Positions 1-8,132 of a DNA stretch of 52,613 nucleotides are shown here, in pieces. The notes under the pieces were generated by a model. That model ran no database searches. It was not told where the DNA came from and saw nothing but the letters and a program-made list of their open reading frames with translations. Origin of the DNA: an uncultured Desulfovibrio sp. (GTDB lineage Bacteria; Desulfobacterota; Desulfovibrionia; Desulfovibrionales; Desulfovibrionaceae); contig USBZ01000006.1 of NCBI GenBank assembly GCA_900553065.1, positions 1 through 52,613 on the forward strand. The letters run 5' to 3'. The translations under genes were made by a program, and so were the position numbers. Each line of letters opens with the position of its first letter. Position 1 is the first letter of the stretch.

Positions 1-49
1 CCATGATACTGCGCATTTTTACGTGGGAAAGTAGGCCGATGCCAAGGTT
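1..49 (+). rRNA. rrf: 5S ribosomal RNA, 3' end (partial)
   Basis: The first ~49 bases read like the 3' third of a 5S rRNA: a GATACTGC block, then GGGAAAGTAGG, then a GCCAAGG-type closing strand. The 5' part lies outside the window. Two intrinsic terminators follow immediately, as expected at the end of an rRNA operon. The exact mature 3' end is estimated. Confidence 0.8.
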
Positions 50-57
50 ATCTTTAG

Positions 58-120
58 AAAGGCTCCTATTCAGGAGCCTTTCGTCGTTTAAGGGCCTGCT
101 CTCAACGAGCGGCCCTTTTT
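58..120 (+). terminator. Double terminator of the rRNA operon
   Basis: Two consecutive hairpins. The first pairs 61-67 (GGCTCCT) with 72-78 (AGGAGCC) and ends in TTTCG. The second pairs 91-96 (AGGGCC) plus 98-101 with 107-110 plus 111-116 (GGCCCT) and runs into TTTTT at 116-120. Tandem terminators are usual behind strongly transcribed rRNA operons. Confidence 0.85.
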
Positions 121-880
121 GCTTTTTCAGAGCAGGAGAATCTCTCTGGCTTTTTTCTTGGGGAACGTCTGTTCTCCGTGTGTTTGCGATTCTCAGAATC
201 GGTGACGGTAGGTTTTGAATCAGGGGTGGAAAGGCAAAGAAACGTTGTCTCTGGGGGATCCAACGGCCGTGGATGGGGGTAGAGTGAACAGCAGCGGAAG
301 GCGTTTTTTCTCCAAGTCTGCGCTTTTCTTTGGGGGAGGGGGAGCGGAGAAATTTGCCTGCTCCGTGTATTTTTGCTGAGGCTGCCCTCTAGTAGCTTTT
401 GAGAATTGGACCTCCTCAAGATTTCCCTTCGGCCGGAAGAACAACTTTTACTCGAGTAGTCGAGGGAGGCTACTGTGATTTTCCTTATTGTACTTGGGGA
501 CTGAGAGCCTTGCAGTGCGTACACCTCTACTTCTTGAGGAGAACAGGAGATGCGTAGCTGGATGATAGCTGCTTCCGCATAAAACGGTCTTTTTGCCGTG
601 TTCCTGATAGAATCGTGCTACAGGGGAGCTGATTTTCAGCAGTGCAGTATTATGAGAATTTGAAGAAATGTGGCTATAGCTTCTATCTTTGTTTTATTGG
701 ACGCAACGGAGGCAGGAAGAACAGTCGTTTTGGATGGTGCATTTTGAGAATAGCTCTTTTGGGGGAGTTTGTTTCCCCTTAGTAAAGGCGCATCCAAAGA
801 GTGGGGGCACGGACTTCCTGCCTCGGAGAGGGAAAGCCGTGCCCGTTTTGCGTCTGATTATATCTGATGAGGAAAGAACG
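121..880. other. Gene-poor gap after the rRNA operon
   Basis: About 760 bases without a convincing gene. Reading frames here are low-complexity (Ser/Arg/Pro rich) and lack a Shine-Dalgarno sequence. A hairpin pairing 805-812 (GGGCACGG) with 837-844 (CCGTGCCC) lies just beyond the stop of the minus-strand glycosyltransferase. Its T-run (GTTTT) is on the plus strand, so it is only a weak terminator candidate for that gene. Confidence 0.5.
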
Positions 881-1942
881 TCAGGATGCTTCCTTCTGCT
901 TTTTCGTAGCTTCCAGAAGCTCGAGCGCTGACGTAAGAGCGTTTTCCGGAGTGACCTGAAGAAGACACTTCGGGTCATCACACTCAGTTTTAGAGCAGGG
1001 CTGGCAGGGCAGATCCGGGCGCAGTTCACAGTGCAGAGGGGAAGGGTATCGCCACGCCGTGCCCGATGCTCCGGGAATGACGAGACTGGGGATGCCCAGA
1101 GCTGCGGCCATGTGCCGGGGGGAAGAGCAGGTGCCTATGTGCAGTTCTGCTCCCGCAAGGCAGGCTGCCGAAAGACGGATATCGGGCAGAGTTTCTGGAA
1201 TGAGAAGAGTTTCCGACGCAAGGCCGGCTTCCAGACACAGACTGCGGAGCTGTTCGATGTCTTTTTCTTCTCCCGGGCCGCGCATCAGAAGGAAACGAAA
1301 GGTTGGATCCTTTTCCGTCATCAGTTTCATGAGCGCTGCAAAGCGTTCCGCCGGCCAGCGCTTTGCCGGGCGGCGATGCGTGGAATCTATGACCACAAGC
1401 TGCTGGCCGGGACGAAGCCCGCAGCGGAAGAGAAGCTCGTGTGCCTGCTTTTTTTCCTCCTCGGTCAGGAATATGCGGGGGCCTTCCCCATTCCACAGAA
1501 TGCCGAGGGGGCGCAGCAGGGAAATTTTGGTTTGTGAGGCATAACCGTCTTCCGGGGTGACAAGACAGGTGTAGATGAATCGGGAAAGCGCGGAGGCCGG
1601 AAAGGACAGCCTCACGGGAGCGCGGCTTATGAGGGACATCATGCGGCAGCGGGGAAGCTGCTGCAGATCAATGACAAGATCGAACCTGTGCTCCGCCACC
1701 TTTCGATAAAAAGCGAGCTGACGGAAGAAGCCGCCTTTTTTGTCGATGAGGTGAAACTTGTCGATGAAGGGATTGTGTCTCAGCAGAGGCTCGCACTTCT
1801 GTTCCGTAAAGATATGCAGCTCGGCATCGGGAAAGCGCTTTCTCAGAACTTCGAACACCGGAGAGGCCAGCAGTACGTCGCCGATCTGACGTTGCTGGCA
1901 GACCAGAATCCGTTTCGGATGCAGAGTGGAAAGATCAGCCAT
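881..1942 (-). CDS. Glycosyltransferase family 9 (heptosyltransferase-like)
   Basis: A 353-residue protein of the ADP-heptose:LPS heptosyltransferase type, which adds heptose to the inner core of lipopolysaccharide at the cytoplasmic face of the inner membrane. The N-terminus carries the family pattern CQQRQIGDVLLASPVF (first beta-alpha unit of the GT-B fold). The C-terminal half has STHRRPAKRWP and a late GTCSSPRHMAAALGIP stretch like the nucleotide-sugar site. I chose the ATG at 1942 because GGGGAG sits 6 bases upstream; a start 7 codons earlier would overlap this signal. The gene begins 24 bases after the tlyA stop, so the two are probably co-transcribed. The exact sugar and acceptor cannot be read from the sequence. 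Confidence 0.8.
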   Translation of the reverse strand: MADLSTLHPKRILVCQQRQIGDVLLASPVFEVLRKRFPDAELHIFTEQKCEPLLRHNPFIDKFHLIDKKGGFFRQLAFYRKVAEHRFDLVIDLQQLPRCRMMSLISRAPVRLSFPASALSRFIYTCLVTPEDGYASQTKISLLRPLGILWNGEGPRIFLTEEEKKQAHELLFRCGLRPGQQLVVIDSTHRRPAKRWPAERFAALMKLMTEKDPTFRFLLMRGPGEEKDIEQLRSLCLEAGLASETLLIPETLPDIRLSAACLAGAELHIGTCSSPRHMAAALGIPSLVIPGASGTAWRYPSPLHCELRPDLPCQPCSKTECDDPKCLLQVTPENALTSALELLEATKKQKEAS

Positions 1943-1965
1943 GGCATTCTCCCCGGGGATCACCG

Positions 1966-2739
1966 TTAATCAACAGCAGAGGATTCCTTGCGCCAGTAGG
2001 CGAGAAATTCCTGATTTCCTTTAGGACCCTTGATGGCGGCGGGTGTCACGCCGAGGCAGTGCAGGCCTTCGTTCTGCATGAAGGCAAGCACTCGGTCCAC
2101 GGCTTCCTGACGGACGGCTTCGTCTCGTACGACGCCTTTTATGGTCTGCCCGGGGCCGACTTCAAACTGCGGCTTGATGAGACCGACGGCAATGCCGCCG
2201 TCCTTCAGCCAGCGCAGGCAGTGCGGCAGAACCAGCGTAAGCGAGATGAAGGACACGTCGGCCACAATCATGTCCACGGGCTCCGGAATGGTATCCGGCG
2301 GAGCGGTGCGCAGGTTTACGCCTTCTCTGGAGAAAACGCGGGGATCGACGCGCAGGCGTTCATGGAGCTGAGCATGGCCTACGTCTACGGCATAGACGCG
2401 TTTGGCACCGTGCTGGAGAAGACAGTCGGTGAAGCCGCCTGTCGAGGCGCCTGCGTCGAGGCAGACGAAATCGGTCACATCGATATGATAGAGCTCGAGC
2501 GCGGTAAGCAGCTTGTAGGCTCCGCGGCTGACGAAACGTTCCATGCCTACCAGCTGAAAACGTGTGGTGATCTTGTAGGGATGCCCGGGCTTCTGTACGA
2601 GTTCGGGCGTGCGTTCGGGATGTTCCTCGTCCGGTGCCAGAGATACCTTGCCCGCCATGATGAGACGGCGGGCCTGTTCCTTGCTTTCGGCAAGTCCCTG
2701 ATCAAAGACGAGCTGGTCGGCGCGGGCCTTGGCTATCAT
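1966..2739 (-). CDS. tlyA: TlyA family rRNA 2'-O-methyltransferase (hemolysin A family)
   Basis: 257 residues: an N-terminal S4 RNA-binding domain (about residues 1-65, with RADQLVFDQGLAESKEQARR) followed by an FtsJ/RrmJ-type methyltransferase with SAM-binding motif LDAGASTGGFTDCLL and catalytic-region motif IKPQFEVG. TlyA enzymes methylate ribose 2'-OH of 16S and/or 23S rRNA at the subunit interface; the old hemolysin name reflects a side activity. Start at 2739 follows a GGAGGAG-type ribosome site (about 2745-2754); the longer upstream frame is Arg/Ser-rich and not family-like. Length is normal for the family. Confidence 0.88.
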   Translation of the reverse strand: MIAKARADQLVFDQGLAESKEQARRLIMAGKVSLAPDEEHPERTPELVQKPGHPYKITTRFQLVGMERFVSRGAYKLLTALELYHIDVTDFVCLDAGASTGGFTDCLLQHGAKRVYAVDVGHAQLHERLRVDPRVFSREGVNLRTAPPDTIPEPVDMIVADVSFISLTLVLPHCLRWLKDGGIAVGLIKPQFEVGPGQTIKGVVRDEAVRQEAVDRVLAFMQNEGLHCLGVTPAAIKGPKGNQEFLAYWRKESSAVD

Positions 2740-2877
2740 GATATGCTCCTCCGGCTTCTGGTTGTAGCGGTATGGCCGCGCTATGGCAAGAAGGAAGTGA
2801 CGGATGACACGGAAAGGGGAGATGGCGCCGCGGCAGTCACTGCGAAGTTTTTCCATCTGCCGGCGGCGAGATCGGCG

Positions 2878-2900
2878 ATGGCGGAAGGAGCTTCCGCCAT
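2878..2900 (-). terminator. Perfect 10-bp hairpin without U-tract
   Basis: 2878-2887 (ATGGCGGAAG) pairs perfectly with 2891-2900 across a 3-base loop, lying downstream of the small membrane-protein gene. No T-run follows on either strand, so it may be a weak terminator, an mRNA end-protecting hairpin or a protein-binding dyad. Confidence 0.4.
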
Positions 2901-2993
2901 GGATGCGGGAAGCGGTACTGTGATTCGCTGAAGTGACCTCTGTATGGAGAGGCGGTTCGCAGGTACGGAATGCGTCAGGCTGGTTGTTTTCCT

Positions 2994-3215
2994 TTATCTG
3001 TCGGAAGTTTTTCCTGTCACTGCGAGGAAAAGAGCTACGAACCACAGTCCTCCCGTGACCAGACCGCACCAGGTAAATATGCGGATCCATCGCATGGCAT
3101 CGGTTGACAGATTTTTGGAAATGCCGATGTCGATGGGAAGAGTGAAAATATGGAAGACGGCAAAAAGGAGGAGGCAGAAGAGGGCGACGGGGAAAACAGA
3201 TTCAAGAAGATCCAT
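2994..3215 (-). CDS. Small membrane protein, unknown function
   Basis: 73 residues with two clear hydrophobic segments: about residues 8-27 (VFPVALFCLLLFAVFHIF) and about 47-68 (IFTWCGLVTGGLWFVALFLAV), joined by a short polar loop (LPIDIGISKNLSTDAMRW). It is probably an inner-membrane protein with both ends on the same side. The ATG at 3215 has GGAGG 9 bases upstream; the longer upstream frame reads through the symporter terminator and is unlikely. It lies between the symporter terminator and tlyA. I do not recognise a family. Coding status rests on the ribosome site and the hydrophobicity pattern. Confidence 0.55.
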   Translation of the reverse strand: MDLLESVFPVALFCLLLFAVFHIFTLPIDIGISKNLSTDAMRWIRIFTWCGLVTGGLWFVALFLAVTGKTSDR

Positions 3216-3330
3216 GTTGCGCATCCTCCGGGAGATAAGGGATATGCCTCTCTTATGGCATGGAGCCGTTTTTCCGGCAAGAGACGACAGGATGATGGAA
3301 CGGAAGACGGCGTTGATCGAGAAGCAAAGG

Positions 3331-3375
3331 AAAACGCCGCCCGATACGGCAGTCATGCGGCATCGGGCGGCGTTT
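3331..3375 (-). terminator. Terminator of the DAACS symporter gene
   Basis: 3332-3345 (AAACGCCGCCCGAT) pairs perfectly with 3362-3375, a 14-bp stem. On the minus strand it ends in a U-run from the AAAA at 3331-3334. It starts 26 bases beyond the symporter stop codon. Confidence 0.85.
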
Positions 3376-3400
3376 GAAGTGTCAGAATACGGGCTTGTTA

Positions 3401-4639
3401 TCAGTCGCCTTCTTCAGCGGCAAAGCGGGCGCCGGCTTCGGGGCTGAATTCGCCTTCCCAGCGGGAAACGACGATGGCGCCGGTGGCGTCGCCGAGCACG
3501 TTGACGGAGGTACGGGCCATATCCATCACGCGGTCGATACCGGCGATGATGGCGATGCCTTCGAGCGGAATACCTACCTGGGTGAAGACGATGGAGCTCA
3601 TGAGCAGACCGGCTCCGGGAACACCCACGGTACCGATGGAGGCCAGCACACCCACGAGAATGACTTCAAACTGCTTGTCGAAGGGCATGGGAATGCCGTA
3701 CAGCTCGGCCACGAAGATGGCCACCACACCCATGTACACGGCGGTACCGTCCATGTTGATGGTGTTGCCGAGCGGAATGGAGAAGGACGCGACGGGCTTG
3801 GAGGCACCGAGCTTCTGCACCTGAATGAGGTTGGTGGAAAGAGCCGCGGCGCTCGAGCAGGTGGTGAAGGAAATGATCATGGGAGCGGCCAGCATCTTGA
3901 AGAACAGGGGAATGCTGAGACCGCAGGCCTTGACGAGCGGCATATAGCAGAGAAGGACATGGCACAGGCAGGCGACGTACATGACGCCGATGACCTTCAC
4001 GAGGGGCAGCAGCACGGCGGCGCCGTGGCTGGCCACGGTAAAGGCGATGAGGCCGAAGACACCGAAGGGAGCGTAGACCATGACCATGTTGGTTACCTTG
4101 ATCATGACTTCGGCGCAGCCTTCAAAGAAGGAGAGCACGGTTTTTCCGCGTTCGCCCACGGCGCTCAGGCCGAAGCCGAAGATCATGGCGAAGAAGATGA
4201 CCTGGAGCATGTTGCCCTTGCTCATGGAGTCGATGGGGTTGAGCGGAACAATGTCGAGGAAGACGTCTATCATTCTGGGAGCCTGCACGGCCTGAGCCTT
4301 GAGGCCTTCGGTGGAGAGGTTGAGTCCTTCACCGGGATTGAGAATGTTGGCGAACAGCAGACCGATGAACACCGCCACGGCCGTGGTGCAGAAATAGTAG
4401 ATGAGCGTTTTGGAGGCGAGGCGGCCGAGTTTGCTGAGATCGCCTACGCTGGCGGCCCCGGCAACGATGGTGGTCAGCACCAGCGGAACGACGACCATGC
4501 GGATGAGGTTGATGAAAAGCTGACCGATGGGCTTGAACCAAGCGGTATCAAAGCCCACGAGGGGCGCTGCGAGACCGGCGGCGACGCCGAGAACCATGCC
4601 TATGGCCATCTGCACGGGCAGGCTGATGCGGGACTTCAT
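3401..4639 (-). CDS. Dicarboxylate/amino acid:cation symporter (DAACS family)
   Basis: 412-residue inner-membrane secondary transporter of the GltP/DctA fold, which imports C4-dicarboxylates, glutamate/aspartate or other small carboxylates with Na+ or H+. Family marks are the Ser-rich hairpin (TCSSAAALSTNL), the NMDGT motif (GNTINMDGTAVYMGV) and the terminal-helix motif with DRVMDMARTSVNVLGD, which carries the conserved Asp, Arg and Asn of the substrate site. Length fits the family (about 400-430). The start has GGAGGA 6 bases upstream. It stands alone on its strand with a strong terminator. Substrate is not resolved; Gln/Ser-type neighbours give no hint. Confidence 0.88.
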   Translation of the reverse strand: MKSRISLPVQMAIGMVLGVAAGLAAPLVGFDTAWFKPIGQLFINLIRMVVVPLVLTTIVAGAASVGDLSKLGRLASKTLIYYFCTTAVAVFIGLLFANILNPGEGLNLSTEGLKAQAVQAPRMIDVFLDIVPLNPIDSMSKGNMLQVIFFAMIFGFGLSAVGERGKTVLSFFEGCAEVMIKVTNMVMVYAPFGVFGLIAFTVASHGAAVLLPLVKVIGVMYVACLCHVLLCYMPLVKACGLSIPLFFKMLAAPMIISFTTCSSAAALSTNLIQVQKLGASKPVASFSIPLGNTINMDGTAVYMGVVAIFVAELYGIPMPFDKQFEVILVGVLASIGTVGVPGAGLLMSSIVFTQVGIPLEGIAIIAGIDRVMDMARTSVNVLGDATGAIVVSRWEGEFSPEAGARFAAEEGD

Positions 4640-5023
4640 GAAGATTCCTCCGGAAAAACAGGTCCGTCGCGGAAGAACGGCGGGATAAGTGTCAGAAAGG
4701 CGTCCGACCGCAGACAGGACTGCACTGCGTCCGGTTCACCGGCGTTCTGTCTTTGACAAAATCGAAAAAAAGACGTTGCGCCAGACATCTTTTCCATGAA
4801 AGAATGACGCTGTCAAGCCGAAGCGACGGAGCAGCGACAGAGCCATGATATGACTGTTTTGTAGAAAATGCCATTTGTTCGTCTTCATGACGAAGAGAAT
4901 TTTTCCTGTGGAAATTATTTGCTTTGACGGAGGCTTTGGGGCATATTCCGGCTGCACCCTTTCACTTCAGACAAGGAGGAAGCCGTCATTTTTTTGTCCC
5001 CTGGCCCCGGATGTTCACCCTGA
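4640..5023. other. Divergent promoter region between symporter and queuosine operon
   Basis: About 380 bases with no gene. It must hold the minus-strand promoter of the symporter, which I could not place, and the plus-strand promoter of the queuosine operon. An AAGGAGG at about 4975-4981 has no ATG/GTG at proper distance; a short TTG/ATT-start leader frame ending at about 5023 is possible but unsupported. Confidence 0.45.
4919..4947 (+). promoter_or_regulatory. Candidate promoter of the queuosine operon
   Basis: TTGCTT (4919-4924), 17-base spacer, CATATT (4942-4947), a fair sigma-70 match about 75 bases upstream of the tandem pseudoknots. A transcript starting near 4954 would include both riboswitch units. 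Placement is a pattern match only. Confidence 0.35.
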
Positions 5024-5089
5024 GCCGTGTGCTTGAGAACCACGTTAAAAACAAGCGCCGTGTGCTTGAAAACCACGTAAAAAACAAGC
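5024..5089 (+). promoter_or_regulatory. Tandem preQ1-I-like riboswitch (two 33-nt units)
   Basis: Two adjacent 33-nt copies, 5024-5056 and 5057-5089, differ at two positions only. Each can form an H-type pseudoknot. In unit 1, CGTG (5026-5029) pairs with CACG (5041-5044), and GCTTG (5031-5035) pairs with CAAGC (5052-5056) after an A-rich loop. Unit 2 repeats this exactly. Both differences fall in loops, so all pairs are kept. The small size, an AAC just before the 3' strand of the first stem, and an A-rich loop ending in ACAAG match known preQ1-I aptamers such as the Thermoanaerobacter tengcongensis one. The downstream gene is a queuosine-precursor transporter, which fits. The second unit ends 1 base before the ATG, suggesting control of translation initiation (inference). 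Confidence 0.78.
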
Positions 5090-5090
5090 T

Positions 5091-5777
5091 ATGAAGAAGT
5101 ATTCCTTTTCGGCAACGTTCATGTTGCTCGGTATTCTGTTCTGTACCTGCCTCATCATTTCCAATCTTCTGGCCGCCAAGATCTTCATGCTGGGATCGCT
5201 CTCTCTTCCGGCGGCAGTCATCATTTTCCCTGTATCCTATATTATTAATGACTGCATTGCCGAGGTCTGGGGCTTCCGGCGGGCCCGTTTCATCATCTGG
5301 ACAGGCTTTGCCATGAACTTTCTTGTGGCGGCTCTGGGGCAGCTGGCGGTGTTTCTGCCTTCCTCCCCGTTCTGGGACGGAGAAGCGCATTTCAATTATC
5401 TGTTCGGCCTTGCGCCGCGCATTGCCGCTGCGAGCTTTCTGGCTTTTCTGGCAGGCTCCTTCCTCAATGCCTATGTCATGAGCCGCATGAAGGTGGCCTC
5501 CCGCGGAAAGCATTTTTCTGTGCGTGCCGTCTTGTCCACGCTGGTGGGCGAGGGCGTGGATTCGCTTATTTTCTTCCCCTTCGCCTTTGCGGGCATGATT
5601 CCCTTCTCCGCCATGATTCCCATGATGCTGGCTCAGACGGCGCTCAAGACGCTGTATGAGATTCTGGTGCTTCCGCTGACCATCCGCGTGGTGAACCATG
5701 TCAAACGCGTGGAGGAGACCGACGTCTATGACGAAGGTATTTCCTACAACATTCTGAAGATCAGGGAGGTGGCCTGA
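5091..5777 (+). CDS. yhhQ: Queuosine precursor transporter (YhhQ/QPTR family)
   Basis: 228 residues, about six hydrophobic segments, with the family signature around SYIINDCIAEVWGFRRAR and later AQTALKTLYEILVLPLT. Members of this VUT_1/YhhQ family import queuosine precursors (preQ0, preQ1 or queuine) across the inner membrane. The start lies directly after the tandem riboswitch with no canonical Shine-Dalgarno; the leader is A-rich. The next Met, 10 codons in, has no better site. Its stop overlaps the queC start (TGATG), giving translational coupling. Context of queC and queF confirms the pathway. Confidence 0.9.
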   Translation: MKKYSFSATFMLLGILFCTCLIISNLLAAKIFMLGSLSLPAAVIIFPVSYIINDCIAEVWGFRRARFIIWTGFAMNFLVAALGQLAVFLPSSPFWDGEAHFNYLFGLAPRIAAASFLAFLAGSFLNAYVMSRMKVASRGKHFSVRAVLSTLVGEGVDSLIFFPFAFAGMIPFSAMIPMMLAQTALKTLYEILVLPLTIRVVNHVKRVEETDVYDEGISYNILKIREVA

Positions 5778-6478
5778 TGTCCGGAGCGCTTGTTATTTTC
5801 AGCGGCGGACAGGATTCCACCACCTGCCTGTTCTGGGCGCGCGAGCGATTTGAGAATGTGCGTGCGCTGAGCTTTTTCTACGGACAGCGGCACAGTATCG
5901 AGCTGGACATGGCCCGATCCATTGCCGAGGAAGCCCGCGTTCCGCTGGACGTGCAGGATGTGAGCTTCATTTCCCGCATCGGACGCAGCTCTCTGACGGA
6001 CACCGGCATGACCATGGACAGCGAAAAGCCCGAAGAAGGCTGGCCGAACACCTTTGTGCCGGGCCGCAATATGTTCTTTCTCGGCGTGGCGGCCGTATGG
6101 GCGAGGGAGCACGGCATACGGGATATCGTAACAGGGGTCTCGCAGACGGACTTTTCCGGGTATCCCGACTGCCGCGACACGTTCATCCGGTCCATGAATG
6201 TGACGCTCAATCTGGCCATGGGCGAGCAGTTCGTGCTGCATACGCCGCTTATGTGGCTCGACAAGGCCCAGACCTGGAAAATGGCTGATCGTCTGGGGAT
6301 CTTTGATCTGGTGCGTACCCGTACGGTGACCTGCTACAACGGCGTTGTGGGCGACGGTTGCGGCGAGTGTCCTTCCTGTCGGCTGCGTCGTCAGGGACTG
6401 GAACGCTATCTTGAACAAAAAAGACAGGCGGAGGCGGAAGCCTGCCGCGTTCACGAAGGAGCTGTGCGTCATGCATGA
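5777..6478 (+). CDS. queC: 7-cyano-7-deazaguanine (preQ0) synthase
   Basis: 233 residues. QueC converts 7-carboxy-7-deazaguanine plus ammonia and ATP to preQ0 in the cytoplasm. The PP-loop SGGQDS is at residues 9-14, and a zinc-binding set of four cysteines (C186, C195, C198, C201; CGECPSC) closes the protein. Length is typical. GGAGG at 5766-5770 serves the start, which overlaps the yhhQ stop by one base. No queD or queE is present in the window, so earlier steps must be encoded elsewhere or replaced by import. Its last codons overlap the queF start. Confidence 0.95.
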   Translation: MSGALVIFSGGQDSTTCLFWARERFENVRALSFFYGQRHSIELDMARSIAEEARVPLDVQDVSFISRIGRSSLTDTGMTMDSEKPEEGWPNTFVPGRNMFFLGVAAVWAREHGIRDIVTGVSQTDFSGYPDCRDTFIRSMNVTLNLAMGEQFVLHTPLMWLDKAQTWKMADRLGIFDLVRTRTVTCYNGVVGDGCGECPSCRLRRQGLERYLEQKRQAEAEACRVHEGAVRHA

Positions 6479-6932
6479 CAGAAAGGACGACAATCTTACG
6501 CTTCTGGGGGCGGCCACAAGCTACCGTCAGGACTATGCTCCGGAAGTTCTGGAGACCTTTGAGAACAGGCATGCCGAGCACGATTACTGGGTTCGGTTCA
6601 ACTGCCCGGAGTTCACCAGCCTTTGCCCCATCACCGGTCAGCCGGACTTTGCGGAAATCCGCATCGAGTACATTCCCGACGTAAAAATGGTGGAAAGCAA
6701 GAGTCTCAAGCTGTACCTGTTCAGTTTCCGCAATCACGGCGATTTCCATGAGGATTGCGTGAACGTCATCATGAAGGATCTGATCAAGCTCATGGATCCC
6801 CGCTATATTGAAGTGACGGGCATATTCACGCCCCGCGGCGGCATCTCCATTTATCCGTACTGCAACTACGGCCGCCCGGGCACGAAGTATGAGGAAATGG
6901 CGACCTTCCGCATGATGCATCACGATCTTTGA
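6471..6932 (+). CDS. queF: NADPH-dependent preQ0 reductase (unimodular QueF)
   Basis: 153 residues, the size of the single-domain (YkvM-type) QueF that reduces the nitrile of preQ0 to the amine preQ1. The catalytic cysteine is C52 in EFTSLCPITGQPDF, and the QueF motif ESKSLKLYLFSFRNHG (about residues 75-90) binds NADPH. The ATG at 6471 overlaps the queC stop by 8 bases and has AAGGAG 9 bases upstream; a longer reading into queC is a shadow. Together with queC it makes preQ1, the presumed ligand of the leader riboswitch, giving feedback control. Confidence 0.95.
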   Translation: MHDRKDDNLTLLGAATSYRQDYAPEVLETFENRHAEHDYWVRFNCPEFTSLCPITGQPDFAEIRIEYIPDVKMVESKSLKLYLFSFRNHGDFHEDCVNVIMKDLIKLMDPRYIEVTGIFTPRGGISIYPYCNYGRPGTKYEEMATFRMMHHDL

Positions 6933-6982
6933 TGATCCGGCCTCCTGCCTTTCCCGCAGGAAGGAAGCCGCATGCTGACGAA

Positions 6983-7004
6983 AAGGGCCGCAAGGCCCTT
7001 TTTT
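6983..7004 (+). terminator. Terminator of the queuosine operon
   Basis: 6983-6989 (AAGGGCC) pairs with 6994-7000 (GGCCCTT) across a GCAA tetraloop, followed by T at 6999-7004. It closes the yhhQ-queC-queF unit about 50 bases after the stop. Confidence 0.88.
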
Positions 7005-7106
7005 CATGCCTGAGCGCTGATTTGACAAGACACATGGCCGATGAATAAGAAAAAGCTTCGATGCTTGGCCGCCCCTGTGTGTGGGGGCGGGCTGTGGAGG
7101 AGAGGC

Positions 7107-8132
7107 ATGTTGCAGTCCGTTTTTTCCCTGAAGGATCTTTCCGCCGGTGATGCGCGCACGGTGCTTGCCGTTGCGCGTTTCGTACGGCATGACCTCGGCG
7201 TGGAGCTCCGGGGGGAGCGTCTTGTGGTCGCTCTTTCCGGCGGAGCGGATTCCACCGCGCTGCTGACGATGTTCTGCGCGCTTCGCGACAGCCTTCAGCT
7301 TTCTCTTTCTGCGGCTCACCTGGATCACGGTCTGCGTGCGGAAAGTGCCCTTGAGGCGGACAAGGCCGGTGAACTCTGCCGTCGCTTCGGAGTGCCTTTT
7401 TTTATGAAGCGCGAAAACGTGGGGGAGCTGGCTCTTGCCTGGCGCTGCGGTGTGGAGGAAGCCGGTCGCAGGGCCAGATACGCCTTTCTGGAGGAATGCC
7501 GTATAACGCAGGGCGCACGATGGGTGCTGACGGCGCATCATGTCGGGGATCTGGCGGAGGATGTGCTCATGCGTCTTTCCCGCGGGGCGGGATGGCCGGG
7601 ACTTGGGGGCATGCGGGCCGTGGTGGACGAGCCGGGGAGGCATGTTTTGCGGCCTCTGCTCATGCTGGAGAAAAAAACGCTGGAGTCCATGCTGCTGCGC
7701 CTCGGTCTTTCATGGCAGGAAGATGCTTCCAATGAAAGCCGTTTATGGAAGAGAAATCGGATGCGCCATGACGTCATGCCGCTGTTTCTGGCGGAGAATC
7801 CGTCCTTTTATGAAAGCATACGCCGTCTCTGGCGCTGTGCCCGCAGGGATGAGCGCGACTGGAATGAAAGGGCGGGGCATCTTCCTCAAGAACGGAACGG
7901 CGGTCTTTTTTTGTCGGATGAGGATCTTCGTTCTCTGGGAGCATCCGACAGAATGCGTCTTATGGCGGAAGCTCTTCGACGCATGGGGGGAGAGCTTCGC
8001 GCGGACACGCTGGAGTCTGTGGAAGTGGCGTGGCATCGCAGACATTTTCCCCGTCGTTTTTCCTTCGGCGGAGGCGTCAAAGCAGAGCTTTCCGGTAAGG
8101 GACTTCTGTTTTTCCGCGCTCCGGGCCGCTAG
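7107..8132 (+). CDS. tilS: tRNA(Ile)-lysidine synthase
   Basis: 341 residues. TilS uses ATP to attach lysine to C34 of tRNA-Ile(CAT), changing its decoding to AUA; normally essential. The PP-loop SGGADS is at residues 44-49, followed by AAHLDHGLR and the LTAHHVGDLAEDVLMRLSRG motif. The C-terminal region is short compared with E. coli TilS, as in other shorter versions. I chose the ATG at 7107 because GGAGGAGA lies just upstream; an in-frame ATG at 7041 would add 22 residues not typical of the family. The gene follows the queuosine terminator and has no clear terminator of its own. Confidence 0.9.
   Translation: MLQSVFSLKDLSAGDARTVLAVARFVRHDLGVELRGERLVVALSGGADSTALLTMFCALRDSLQLSLSAAHLDHGLRAESALEADKAGELCRRFGVPFFMKRENVGELALAWRCGVEEAGRRARYAFLEECRITQGARWVLTAHHVGDLAEDVLMRLSRGAGWPGLGGMRAVVDEPGRHVLRPLLMLEKKTLESMLLRLGLSWQEDASNESRLWKRNRMRHDVMPLFLAENPSFYESIRRLWRCARRDERDWNERAGHLPQERNGGLFLSDEDLRSLGASDRMRLMAEALRRMGGELRADTLESVEVAWHRRHFPRRFSFGGGVKAELSGKGLLFFRAPGR

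Noticed and set aside
102..524. 140-codon minus-strand frame beyond the rRNA terminators
   Set aside because: Ser/Arg/Pro-rich, no ribosome site, no recognisable domain, and it reads back into the terminators.
3374..4756. 460-codon plus-strand frame across the symporter gene
   Set aside because: It is the antisense shadow of the symporter; Gly/His/Asp/Glu-rich composition and no ribosome site.
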